Shown here in pieces: positions 27,961 to 36,304 of a stretch of 64,000 nt of DNA (positions are counted from its first letter, which is position 1; each line of letters opens with the position of its first letter). The stretch is taken from assembly GCF_014076495.1 (NCBI RefSeq), contig NZ_CP043575.1, positions 2,542,001-2,606,000 of the forward strand. Direction: 5' to 3'. The translations under genes were made by a program, and so were the position numbers. Under the pieces are notes generated by a model that was given only the letters and a program-made list of their open reading frames with translations, did no database searches and had not been told where the DNA came from. The stretch is from Comamonas koreensis (lineage in GTDB: Bacteria > Pseudomonadota > Gammaproteobacteria > Burkholderiales > Burkholderiaceae_C).

Positions 27961-29346
27961 TCAATGGTTGGCATGGCCGCTGCCTGCGGCGGGCTTGTGC
28001 ACGCTGGGCGCGCCGGGCGCCGTGCCGGGCAGGCTCTGGCGCGGCGCTTGCGCATCCAGCGGCGCCCCCGGCCACTCGTAGGCCACGGTGCCCTGGGGCT
28101 GGGCATACCAGCCGGGGTCGCGGTAGTCCTGCGCGGCCAGGCCCCGGCGCACCTTGAAGCTGGTGAACATGCCACCCATCTCGATATTGCCGAAGGGGCC
28201 CTTGCCGGTCATCATCGGGAAGGTGTTGTCGGGCAGCGGCATTTGCATCGCGCCCATGTCGCCCATGCCGCGCTCGCCCATCAGCATGTAGTCGGGCACG
28301 ATCTTCTGGATCTGGCCGACCAGGCCTTTGTGGTCCACGCCAATCATCGTTGGCACATCGTGGCCCATGGCGCCCATGGTGTGGTGGCTTTTGTGGCAGT
28401 GAAAGGCCCAGTCGCCCGGTTCGTCGGCGATCAGCTCGATCTGGCGCATCTGGCCCACGGCCACATCGGTGGTCACCTCGGGCCAGCGCGCGCTGCGCGG
28501 CACCGGGCCGCCGTCGGTGCCGGTCACCTCAAACTCATGGCCATGGATATGGATGGGGTGGTTGGTCATCGTGAGGTTGCCCACGCGGATGCGCACCCGC
28601 TCGCCCAGGCCTGCGACCAGCGGCGTGATCGCAGGGAAGGCCCGGCTGTTGAAGGTCCAGATGTTGAAGTCCGTCATCTCGGCCACCTTGGGCGTCATCG
28701 CGCCGGGCTCCACCGCATAGGCGCTGAGCAGAAAGGCGTAGTCACGCGCCACCTCGGCAATCTGCGGGTGGCGGCCCTTGGGGTGGGTGATCCACAGGCC
28801 CATCATGCCCATCGCCATCTGCACCATCTCGTCCGAATGCGGGTGGTACATGAAGGTGCCAGGCCGGCGCGCCTCGAACTCGTAGACAAAGGTCTTGCCC
28901 GGTGGGATGTGGGGCTGGTTGAGTCCGCCCACGCCATCCATGCCATTGGGCAGGCGCTGGCCATGCCAGTGCACCGTTGTGGCTTCGGGCAGGCGGTTGG
29001 TGACAAAGATGCGCACCCGGTCGCCTTCGACCACTTCGATGGTGGGACCGGGCGACTGGCCGTTGTAACCCCACATATTGACAAAAAAGCCCGGTGCCAC
29101 CTCGCGCACTACGGCCTCGGCCACCAGGTGGAACTCCTTGACGCCAGCGTTCATGCGCCAGGGCAGGGTCCAGCCATTGAGGGTGACCACCGGCTGGTAG
29201 GGCCGGCCGTTGGGCGGCGCCAGTGGTGGGGCAGTATCGGCGCTGGTCTGGATGACGGGCTCGGGCAGGGCGGCCATGGCCACTGGGCTGACGGCGGCAG
29301 CGGCCAAGGCCGAGGCGGCGCCGGAGAAAAATTGACGGCGTTGCAT
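27961..29346 (-). CDS. CopA-type multicopper oxidase
   Basis: A 461-aa periplasmic oxidase that probably oxidises Cu(I) to the less toxic Cu(II). The twin-Arg signal MQRRQFFSGAA suggests Tat export. The four copper-binding motifs are HWHGQ, YHPHSDEM, HPIHIHGHEF and HCHKSHHTMGAMGH, spanning three cupredoxin domains. A Met-rich loop follows (GERGMGDMGAMQM). It is 16 bases from the cupredoxin and 1 base from the TolC-like gene, so co-transcription is nearly certain. Confidence 0.93.
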   Translation of the reverse strand: MQRRQFFSGAASALAAAAVSPVAMAALPEPVIQTSADTAPPLAPPNGRPYQPVVTLNGWTLPWRMNAGVKEFHLVAEAVVREVAPGFFVNMWGYNGQSPGPTIEVVEGDRVRIFVTNRLPEATTVHWHGQRLPNGMDGVGGLNQPHIPPGKTFVYEFEARRPGTFMYHPHSDEMVQMAMGMMGLWITHPKGRHPQIAEVARDYAFLLSAYAVEPGAMTPKVAEMTDFNIWTFNSRAFPAITPLVAGLGERVRIRVGNLTMTNHPIHIHGHEFEVTGTDGGPVPRSARWPEVTTDVAVGQMRQIELIADEPGDWAFHCHKSHHTMGAMGHDVPTMIGVDHKGLVGQIQKIVPDYMLMGERGMGDMGAMQMPLPDNTFPMMTGKGPFGNIEMGGMFTSFKVRRGLAAQDYRDPGWYAQPQGTVAYEWPGAPLDAQAPRQSLPGTAPGAPSVHKPAAGSGHANH

Positions 29347-29347
29347 A

Positions 29348-30802
29348 TCAGTGGCCCTGTGGTTGGGTTGCGGGGGCGGCAGGCACGGCGCTGTTGCTGG
29401 CTGCGCGCGCGCTGGCGGCTGCGGGTTGCGGCGATGTGCCGCTCAGCGCCAGTTGCAGATCGGTCTCGGCGAGCCAGAAGTCGCGCTGCGCCTCGGTCGC
29501 CGTGAGCACCGCCTGGGTGGTGCTGCGGGCCTGGGCCAGCAGCTGCCAGATGCTGAGCAACATGCCGTTGTAGCGGTAGATAGTCTCTTGCTGCACCAGT
29601 TGCGCGAGTGGCAGCACTTCGGTCTGCTGCTGGTGGGCCAGGTCCCAGGCGGTGCGGTAAGCGCGCCAGCTGCTGCGGGCCTCGCTGCGCGCCCGGACGG
29701 CGCTCTCGCGCAGCTGCGCCGCATTGGCTTGCACCTGGTGGCGCGCCATGGCGCTGGCGGCCGACCCCCAGTCGAACAGCGGCAAGGGCAGATCCAGCTC
29801 CCAGCCCCGGGTGCGATCCTGGTGGCCGCTATCGCGCTCGGTGCTGGTGTTGCGGCTGTAGCTGGCGCCGATGTCGCCAAACACGGCTCCCAAGGCGGCC
29901 CAGCCTTGGCGATCGGTGCTCACTTCCAGGTTGCGGCGCAGTGCGCCCAGGTCCAGGCGTTCGCGCAGCGCGGTGGCCTCGGCATCGTCGCCGCTGCGCA
30001 AATCGCTGGCGCTTTTGGGCAGCGGCGGCAGGGCCTGGGGCAGCACAAAATCGAGCTGCGGGCCCCACAGGCCCATGCGCTGGGCCAATTGCGCGCGCGC
30101 CTGTTGCGCTACCAACTCGGCCCGCACCAGCTGCGCGGCCGCTTGCTGCTGCTGGGCCAGCTCACGCGCTTGGTCGAGTTTGCTGAAATTGCCCACGGCC
30201 GCCATGCGCCGGGCCAGCTCGCCGCCCAGTGCAGCAGCATCATGCATGCGGGTGTGGGCGGCCAGCGCTTGCTCGGCGGCCACGGCATTCAACCAGGCGC
30301 GGCGCGTGTCTGCGGCCATCAGCAAGGTTTGCTGCGCCGCCTCCAACGTGGCCTGCTCCAACTGCCAGCCTTGCCAGCGGCTGCGCCAGGGCAGGGTGAG
30401 CAGATCGACCAGGCCAAAGCCCAGCTTGCGCTCGATCTCGCGCTCACGGCCGTTGCGAAACCAGCCCAAGGTCAGGCTCGGGTTGGGCAGGGTGATGGCC
30501 TGCACCCGCTGGGCATCGGCAATGCCCAACTGCGCCAGCTGGAGCTGTAGGCCCGGGTTGTTCAACAGTGCAATGCGCACGGCCGTATCGGCATCCAGCG
30601 GCTGCTGCAGCCAGGCATCAATGTGCGTCTGTGCCGACTGCTGGCTCTGTGCATCGGCTGCGGGCAGCTGGGCCTGGGCGGGCAGACGGCCCTCCATTTG
30701 TTTTGCCACATCGCTGCGAAGGCCATCGGGCGAGACGCTGGCGCAGCCGGCCAGCAGCAATGCAGTGGCGAGGGACGAGAGGCGAAGGCTCAGGCGCTTC
30801 AT
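29348..30802 (-). CDS. TolC/CusC-family outer-membrane efflux lipoprotein
   Basis: A 484-aa outer-membrane channel of the efflux family. The signal peptide ends in lipobox LLLAGCAS, so Cys19 would be lipidated. Two long helical repeats (about 80-240 and 290-460), the hallmark of TolC-type tunnels, are present. In a copper locus it would normally pair with CusA and CusB, but neither is next to it. The stop and the multicopper oxidase start are nearly adjacent. The partner pump must be elsewhere or the channel serves another route. Confidence 0.85.
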   Translation of the reverse strand: MKRLSLRLSSLATALLLAGCASVSPDGLRSDVAKQMEGRLPAQAQLPAADAQSQQSAQTHIDAWLQQPLDADTAVRIALLNNPGLQLQLAQLGIADAQRVQAITLPNPSLTLGWFRNGREREIERKLGFGLVDLLTLPWRSRWQGWQLEQATLEAAQQTLLMAADTRRAWLNAVAAEQALAAHTRMHDAAALGGELARRMAAVGNFSKLDQARELAQQQQAAAQLVRAELVAQQARAQLAQRMGLWGPQLDFVLPQALPPLPKSASDLRSGDDAEATALRERLDLGALRRNLEVSTDRQGWAALGAVFGDIGASYSRNTSTERDSGHQDRTRGWELDLPLPLFDWGSAASAMARHQVQANAAQLRESAVRARSEARSSWRAYRTAWDLAHQQQTEVLPLAQLVQQETIYRYNGMLLSIWQLLAQARSTTQAVLTATEAQRDFWLAETDLQLALSGTSPQPAAASARAASNSAVPAAPATQPQGH

Positions 30803-31164
30803 CGCTGGCCCCCCTGCGCGCGGGGCTGGCCGTGCGCGCTGTGGTCGCCATGCGCTTCATGGCGGCGGGCATCCACCCGGCTGGCCGGCATGGCCTGGGC
30901 GCCGCCGGGGCCCGCCTGGGCCTTTTCCCAGGCGATGACGTCGGCATGGCCACGGCCAAAAGCAGCCACCGCTGCATTGGCCTGGCGCCAATCGCCGGGC
31001 TCGTCGACAATGCGGCCGCTCTTGGCCAGGGGCCGGTGCTGGAGCGCCGATGTGGGCGCGTGGGGGTCGGTGGCGAGCGGGGCCGCCGTTTGGGCAGATA
31101 GCCAGCTGGTAACAGCCAGGCCGCCGGCGCCGGCAAGCCAGCGCAAGACATGCGCAGTGCGCAT
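30799..31164 (-). CDS. Small secreted protein of the copper operon (unknown function)
   Basis: 121 aa with a signal peptide (about 1-24). No domain is recognised. The middle is rich in Ala and charged residues, and the C-terminus has several His (RRHEAHGDHSAHG). The stop overlaps the start of the TolC-like gene as ATGA, so it belongs to the operon. It may bind metal through the His tail. Confidence 0.65.
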   Translation of the reverse strand: MRTAHVLRWLAGAGGLAVTSWLSAQTAAPLATDPHAPTSALQHRPLAKSGRIVDEPGDWRQANAAVAAFGRGHADVIAWEKAQAGPGGAQAMPASRVDARRHEAHGDHSAHGQPRAQGGQR

Positions 31165-31239
31165 AGGACTCTCCTGAAAGCGTGGTCAAAAGACGCCTGC
31201 ACGGCAGCTGCCATGCGGACGCACCTCGGGTGTCAGCGA

Positions 31240-31665
31240 TCAGGAAATGGGTGGTTTGGAGGCTTGGGCGAGCAGGGCGCTGGCAAACAGCGCGCTGCCG
31301 CTGGCGCGGGCCAGCGAAGGGGCGGCGAGGGCTGCAAAACCCGCGCCGTTGAACAGATCCACAGCGGAGTGGCAGATGCCGCAGGCCGAGCAGCTGGCGC
31401 CATGCTGGGCCGGGTCGTGCTGGCTGTGGTCGCTTGGGTTGCTTGGGTCGCTGTGGTGGGCGACTGGGCTGCCGCTGCCGCCGTGGCTGCTGGCCGCCAT
31501 CACATGGTCTGTGGCCATGTCGGCATGGTCCGCCATGCTGCTGGCGTGGTGTGCGGCCATGGCGGCAGGCATCACCGGTGCCACCATGCCCATCGCCATG
31601 GCGTCGCCCATGAGGCCGCGCAGGGCCAGCATCAGCATCAGCAACAGGGACAGACAGGCACGCAT
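31240..31665 (-). CDS. His/Met-rich small membrane-associated protein (DUF2946-like), first copper-operon gene
   Basis: A 141-aa protein with an N-terminal hydrophobic segment (about 3-22). A long His- and Met-rich stretch follows (HHASSMADHADMATDH region, with more His to 85), then a CSACGICH motif and a hydrophobic C-terminal helix. This composition suggests a metal-binding export or uptake accessory protein. It is the first gene of the seven-gene minus-strand copper unit. Related short proteins near copper genes are annotated DUF2946. Confidence 0.65.
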   Translation of the reverse strand: MRACLSLLLMLMLALRGLMGDAMAMGMVAPVMPAAMAAHHASSMADHADMATDHVMAASSHGGSGSPVAHHSDPSNPSDHSQHDPAQHGASCSACGICHSAVDLFNGAGFAALAAPSLARASGSALFASALLAQASKPPIS

Positions 31666-31744
31666 GGAGGGTTGAGACAGGGCAGGGGCAGAAAGTTCCG
31701 CAGCGGCTGAGTGTAGCGCAGCTGGACGGCCCGCTGAGGCAAAG

Positions 31745-32467
31745 CTAGTACTGCGACTCCACCTGCCAGTTCACCGCGATCTCGGCCACGCTGGCGCTGG
31801 CAGGCAGCTCCAGCACGGTGCGCACCAGGGTGGCGATATCGGCCGGTTGGCTGATCTGGGCGCGCAGCGCAGGCTGCACGCCATCGGCCATGTCGGTGTC
31901 GACAAAACCCGGGCAGATGGCGGTGCAGCGGATGCGGTCGGCCCCGCCGCAGTGACGTATGCCATGGGCCAGCGCGAGGGCCGCATGCTTGCTGATGGCG
32001 TAGAGCGAGCCCTCGGGCGCCCGCACCCGCTTGCCGGCCAGCGACGCCATGACCACCACCTTGCCATTGGGTGACTGCTGCAAATAAGGCCAGACTTGGC
32101 GCGTCAGCCGCATCGGTGACTTCACATTGATGGCCATCAGCCGGTCAAACTCGCCATCGCTGGCGGTCAAGACACTGTCGGTGCTGAGCACGCCGGCATT
32201 GTGGACGATGGCATCGATGCGCCCAAAATGTGCGGCGGCCTCGGCGATCCAGCGGGTTTCGCTGCCCGCGTCGAGCGCATCAAAGTGGCTGCGCTGCAGC
32301 TGTGCAGCGCCATGGCGTGCCAGTTGCGGTACCGCTTGGCGCGTGCCTATGCTGACGCGCCAGCCATGGGCCAGCAGCTCTTGCGCAATGGCCAGGCCCA
32401 GGCCGCGCCCGGCGCCGCTGACCAGGGCCACGGGCTGCGATGAGGCAGATGTGCTTGCACTGGGCAT
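31745..32467 (-). CDS. Short-chain dehydrogenase/reductase
   Basis: A 240-aa NAD(P)-dependent SDR. The cofactor motif GAGRGLG comes early, NNAG-like HNAG in the middle, and the Ser-Tyr-Lys catalytic set appears as VMASLAGK plus YAISK. The ATG at 32467 is preferred over GTG 32476. It follows the aminotransferase-fold gene by 11 bases on the minus strand, so it is the third gene of a four-gene unit that includes the kinase. Likely an oxidoreductase acting on the aldehyde or alcohol made by its neighbours (inference). Confidence 0.85.
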   Translation of the reverse strand: MPSASTSASSQPVALVSGAGRGLGLAIAQELLAHGWRVSIGTRQAVPQLARHGAAQLQRSHFDALDAGSETRWIAEAAAHFGRIDAIVHNAGVLSTDSVLTASDGEFDRLMAINVKSPMRLTRQVWPYLQQSPNGKVVVMASLAGKRVRAPEGSLYAISKHAALALAHGIRHCGGADRIRCTAICPGFVDTDMADGVQPALRAQISQPADIATLVRTVLELPASASVAEIAVNWQVESQY

Positions 32468-32478
32468 GGGCCGCACCC

Positions 32479-33729
32479 TCAGGCCCGGGCCCGCAAGGCC
32501 TCATCGAGCGCGCCGGCCAGCAGATCGGCGTGTTCGGTCTCAAAGGGCAGCGGCGGGCGGATCTTGAGCGTATCGCCCAGCGGGCCACTGGTGCTGATCA
32601 GCACGCCGGCCTGGCGCAGGTGGTTGACAACGGCGCTGGCCAGGCTGCCGCTCTCCAACTGCACGCCCCAGTACAGGCCTTCGCCCCGGATCTGGGTGAT
32701 GGCACTGTGCTGCGCCGCCAGCGACTGCAGCGCCTGCTGCAGATGGCAGCCGACGCGGCGCACATGGGCGGGGGCATCGATGCGCTCCAACTCATCGAGC
32801 ACCGCCATGGCTACTGCGGCTGATACCGTGTTGCCGCCAAAGGTGTTGAAGTAGCGGCAGCGCTTGCCAAATACCTCCATCAGCGGCGTCTTGAGCACCA
32901 GGGCCGCAATCGGGTGGCCATTGCCCATCGGTTTGCCCATGGTGACCATATCGGGCACCACCGATTCGCGGCCAAAGGCCCACCAGCGGCCGGTGCGGCA
33001 AAAACCGCCTTGTACCTCGTCGGCAATGAACAGGCCCCCGCGCCTGCGCACCGCCTGGGCTGCGGCTTGCAAAATTGGCGCGGCATCCATATGCACGCCG
33101 TCGCTGGCAAATACGGTATCGAGCAGCAGGGCGCTGACCGGCGTGCCACGCGCCTCCAGCGCGGAGGCGGCCTCATCGACCCGCTGGTCAAAGGCGGCTG
33201 CGGCGGCCTGGGCATCCACGCCCTGGAAGGCGGGCGGATCAATGACTTCGACATGGTCTGCTGGCGGGCACAGCGAGGGCGAGCATTGGGCCAACGCCAT
33301 GGTCACACCATGGTAGGCATGGCGGGTGATGATCAGGCCCCGGCGGCCGGTAAATTCTTGCGCCACGCGCAAGGCCAGGTCATTGGCCTCGCTGCCGGTG
33401 CAGGTGAACACGCTGGTGTCCAGCTCTACGGGAAAAAGCGCGCGCAGCCGCTCGGCCAGCTGCACCACGTTGTCATGCAGGTAGCGGGTGTGCGTGTTGA
33501 GCAACTGGCTTTGCGCGATGAGCGCCGCGTTCACCGCCGCGTTGGCATGCCCCACCACCGGCACGTTGTTGTAGGCATCGAGGTAGCGGCGGCCATCGGC
33601 ATCGAACAGCCAGACGCCTTCGCCGCGCACCGGGTGCAGGGGCTCATCGTAGAACAGGCGGTAAGAGGGGCCCAGCGCACTTTGGCGGCGCGCAAGCAGG
33701 CGCTGGTCGTCGGCAGAGAGGGTTGGCAT
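32479..33729 (-). CDS. Class-III aminotransferase-fold enzyme (probable phospho-lyase)
   Basis: A 416-aa PLP enzyme. The PLP-lysine is Lys266 in TMGKPMGNGHP. Asp237 in ADEVQGG pairs with the pyridine nitrogen, and TGSEAND binds phosphate. The MGNGHP motif and the VFASDG segment place it with the ethanolamine-phosphate/5-phosphohydroxylysine phospho-lyase branch and not with ornithine or GABA transaminases. The kinase gene directly upstream supports this: one gene would phosphorylate a hydroxy-amine, and the other eliminate phosphate and ammonia. Exact substrate unknown. Confidence 0.82.
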   Translation of the reverse strand: MPTLSADDQRLLARRQSALGPSYRLFYDEPLHPVRGEGVWLFDADGRRYLDAYNNVPVVGHANAAVNAALIAQSQLLNTHTRYLHDNVVQLAERLRALFPVELDTSVFTCTGSEANDLALRVAQEFTGRRGLIITRHAYHGVTMALAQCSPSLCPPADHVEVIDPPAFQGVDAQAAAAAFDQRVDEAASALEARGTPVSALLLDTVFASDGVHMDAAPILQAAAQAVRRRGGLFIADEVQGGFCRTGRWWAFGRESVVPDMVTMGKPMGNGHPIAALVLKTPLMEVFGKRCRYFNTFGGNTVSAAVAMAVLDELERIDAPAHVRRVGCHLQQALQSLAAQHSAITQIRGEGLYWGVQLESGSLASAVVNHLRQAGVLISTSGPLGDTLKIRPPLPFETEHADLLAGALDEALRARA

Positions 33730-33750
33730 CAGGTGGTGCTCCGGGTGAGG

Positions 33751-34917
33751 TCAGGCGGCGGTGGGATGGGTGTCGGCACGGTGGTCGGCCTGCGCGCCAT
33801 GGGTTTGCAGCCAGTCGCCAATCATGCGGCGGAACAAGGCCGTGGCCGTGGCCTGGCTGCGCAGGATATAGACGCGGTTGTCGGGGTAGAGGCGGGCGCG
33901 CCAGGCGGTAATCACCATGCGCTGCGTGAGCCGTGCGAGGATCAGATCAGGCAGCAAGGCATGCTCGGCAGCCGTCAGCGGCAGCAGGCTTTCGTAGCCC
34001 GCCAGCATCGCGGCCAGCGCGGCATCGGGCGCGTCGGTCAGCGGCATTTGGTAAGAGACGGAAATGGCCAGGTCGGCCACGCGCGGGGCCAGCAGCATGT
34101 CGCCAAAATCCAGCACGCCGGCAATGCCCAGGCCGTTGTCGCTCGCCAGCAGGTTGCTGGGCGAGAGGTCGTTGTGGATGGTCTGCGTGGGCAGCTGCGG
34201 ACCCAGCTGTACCAGCCGCTGTTCAAACACGGCCCAGAATGCTGCAATCTGCGCGCGCAGTTGCGCATCGTCCACCACTTCCAGCCAGGGTCGCAGCATT
34301 GGTGCGCGGCGTGCATCCCATAAAAAGGGGCGCTCGGTGGCCGGGTGGGCAAAGTCTGCCAAGGCACCATGCAACTGGGCAATCGCCAGGCCCCAGGCCT
34401 GCCAGGCGGCGCCACTGCGCTGCAGATCACTGCCCGCCTTGCCATCGAGAAAGCTGTAGCAGCGCACCCGCAAATGCTCGCCCGCCGGGCTGCGCCAGTC
34501 CAGCCAATCGGGGCTGGTAACTGATCTGGTGAGGGGGCTGGTGTAGACGCGGGCGCTGGCTTGGGTAGCGGTGGGCAGTCGCAGCGGATGGTGCAGTGGC
34601 ACCGGCACGGCGCAGCGGCCTGCCAGGTGCTTGAGCACCGCTATCTGCATCTCTGTTTCTGCCAAGGATTCGGCCGCGCTGATGAACTTGAGGGTCACGG
34701 CGCTGCCGTCGGCTGTGCGAACCAGAAAGTTGCGGTCCCGCTCTCCGGACAGGGGTTGCGCATTGCCTTGGATGCCATAGGCCTCCCAGGCCAGTGCCTG
34801 CGCTTGTTCTGTGGTGACCTGGGGCACGGCCGTCAAAAAGGCCTGGCTGGCTTGGGCCAAGGCATCCGGTTCATCTGCTGGGGTAAGGGCTGTAGGAGCG
34901 GAAGGGGAGCGGTTCAT
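33751..34917 (-). CDS. APH-fold small-molecule kinase (hydroxylysine kinase/homoserine kinase II type)
   Basis: A 388-aa aminoglycoside-phosphotransferase-fold kinase. The catalytic loop is HNDLSPSNLL with Asp250 and Asn255, and the metal-binding Asp270 lies in VLDFGDM. The N-lobe Lys is in TLKF. The start at 34917 is the first ATG; a TTG at 34941 extends the ORF. It is the first gene of the kinase-phospho-lyase-SDR unit, divergent from the GntR regulator, and would phosphorylate a hydroxyl group of an amine or amino acid (inference from the neighbour). Confidence 0.83.
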   Translation of the reverse strand: MNRSPSAPTALTPADEPDALAQASQAFLTAVPQVTTEQAQALAWEAYGIQGNAQPLSGERDRNFLVRTADGSAVTLKFISAAESLAETEMQIAVLKHLAGRCAVPVPLHHPLRLPTATQASARVYTSPLTRSVTSPDWLDWRSPAGEHLRVRCYSFLDGKAGSDLQRSGAAWQAWGLAIAQLHGALADFAHPATERPFLWDARRAPMLRPWLEVVDDAQLRAQIAAFWAVFEQRLVQLGPQLPTQTIHNDLSPSNLLASDNGLGIAGVLDFGDMLLAPRVADLAISVSYQMPLTDAPDAALAAMLAGYESLLPLTAAEHALLPDLILARLTQRMVITAWRARLYPDNRVYILRSQATATALFRRMIGDWLQTHGAQADHRADTHPTAA

Positions 34918-35017
34918 GGGATGCGGCGGCCGGTGGTGCAAGGGTGCGCTGCTTGGTCAGAACTGGCGCAAAGGGCGATCAGTCTGGTCAAAGCAGCGCA
35001 CACCTCTATTTGATGTT

Positions 35018-35027
35018 TGATGCATCA
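35018..35027. promoter_or_regulatory. Palindrome TGATGCATCA, candidate GntR operator copy 1
   Basis: A perfect 10-base palindrome in the divergent promoter region between the kinase unit and the GntR gene. The core GATGCATC recurs at 35107-35114. Confidence 0.5.
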
Positions 35028-35105
35028 TAAATTGAATAAGAGGATTTAAACAGCAACCGTGATCAATGACATCGGGGTAAACCTGCATGCGCCAATGAAG
35101 GCTTA

Positions 35106-35115
35106 TGATGCATCT
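35106..35115. promoter_or_regulatory. Palindrome TGATGCATCT, candidate GntR operator copy 2
   Basis: Matches copy 1 at nine of ten bases, with the same perfect 8-base core. It lies 88 bases from the first, close to the GntR start, consistent with autoregulation. Confidence 0.45.
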
Positions 35116-35192
35116 TGCTGCATAAACGGTGGGTGGTCAGCACCGCCTTGGCAGACCGAAATCACAACAAGCATCGCGAGGAGCAATGGCAG

Positions 35193-35873
35193 ATGGCAGA
35201 CCGATTCGAGAGCGTCAACACCGAGAGCAAGGGCGATCAGATCTATGCCCAGCTGGCGCAGGCGCTGGTCAAAGGGCACTTGCTACCGGGTGAGCGTCTC
35301 AAGATCCGCGAGCTGGCCGCGCAGATGGGCACCAGCGTGACGCCTGTGCGCGATGCCATCCTGCGCCTGGTGCAGCACGGCGTGCTGGTGATGCTCAGCC
35401 CCCGCGATATACGCGTGCGGCGCCTGACCTTGGACGAGTACCTGGAGATCCGCAACATCCGTGTGGAGCTCGAAGGCATGGCCGCCAGCCAGGCCGCCGT
35501 GCGCGCCACGCCTGACGAAGTGCAGCGCCTGGCCGAGCAGGTGCAGCACAACGAGGACGCGGTGCGGCGCGGTGATATTGCCCAGGCGATTGCGCTGAAC
35601 CAGGATTTTCACTTTGCGCTGTGCCAGCTGGCCCGCATGCCGCTGCTGTCCGATATCTTGTACGGCCTGTGGCTGAAGATGGGCCCGCTGATCGCCCAGA
35701 GCTACAGCGAAGGCGGCCGCAGCATGATCGACCACCACTACCCCGTTGTCGAAGCCCTGCGCCGCAACGACGCGCATGCCGCGCGCGTGGCGATCCAGAC
35801 CGATTTGCTATCGGGGGGGCAGTCGATTTATGAGCGGTTTGGGCGGGTGGTCGAGGAGCACGGGGCGGGTTGA
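35193..35873 (+). CDS. GntR-family (FadR/FCD) transcriptional regulator
   Basis: A 226-aa regulator. The winged HTH (about 12-80) has the GntR pattern LLPGERLKIRELAAQMGTS then VTPVRDAILRL. The C-terminal FCD all-helical ligand-binding domain (about 85-215) has the conserved His/Asp positions in ALNQDFHFALCQL and MIDHHYPVV. The ATG at 35193 follows GAGGAG at ten bases. It is divergent from the kinase/phospho-lyase/SDR unit and is the likely local regulator, probably binding the two GATGCATC palindromes. Confidence 0.9.
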   Translation: MADRFESVNTESKGDQIYAQLAQALVKGHLLPGERLKIRELAAQMGTSVTPVRDAILRLVQHGVLVMLSPRDIRVRRLTLDEYLEIRNIRVELEGMAASQAAVRATPDEVQRLAEQVQHNEDAVRRGDIAQAIALNQDFHFALCQLARMPLLSDILYGLWLKMGPLIAQSYSEGGRSMIDHHYPVVEALRRNDAHAARVAIQTDLLSGGQSIYERFGRVVEEHGAG

Positions 35874-36304
35874 AGGCCCTGGCGGGCTGCATGTGGCGGC
35901 GGACCTCCGGCCCGTTGCAGCGACATCCAGGTCTCAAGATCTGCCCTCGGCTTGAGCCGTGCTGCAGCCGGACATCCATGGCTTTAAATGTATCTTTGTC
36001 GATACAGATGACAATTGTTTGCCAGGCATTTGTAGGCCAAAGGTCGAATGATGCTCGCTGCAAATGATGGAATATGTGTATCTTGAAACGGTGTTTTGCT
36101 AACGTGCTGGCCTCCACTTTCTGTGGTTTTCTGTGTTTTTCAGTCCTGATATACCCGCATCGGATAGCCATGCAAAGGCGTTGACTTGGAGGCATCTTGT
36201 GCCGTAGGCTGAATAGATATCCATTCGATGGATGCTGCATGGTGCCAGAGCCATGTTTGTATCTAATTTGAATGGTCGGGTACGTGAATGAAGAGGGGCA
36301 TCTA
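35874..36304. other. Gene-free stretch before the large surface protein
   Basis: About 430 bases, more AT-rich than its neighbours, with no supported gene. It holds the promoter of the downstream surface-protein gene. A weak candidate is TTGACT at 36181-36186 with TAGGCT 18 bases later, giving a leader of about 90 bases. No terminator for the GntR gene was found. Confidence 0.4.
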
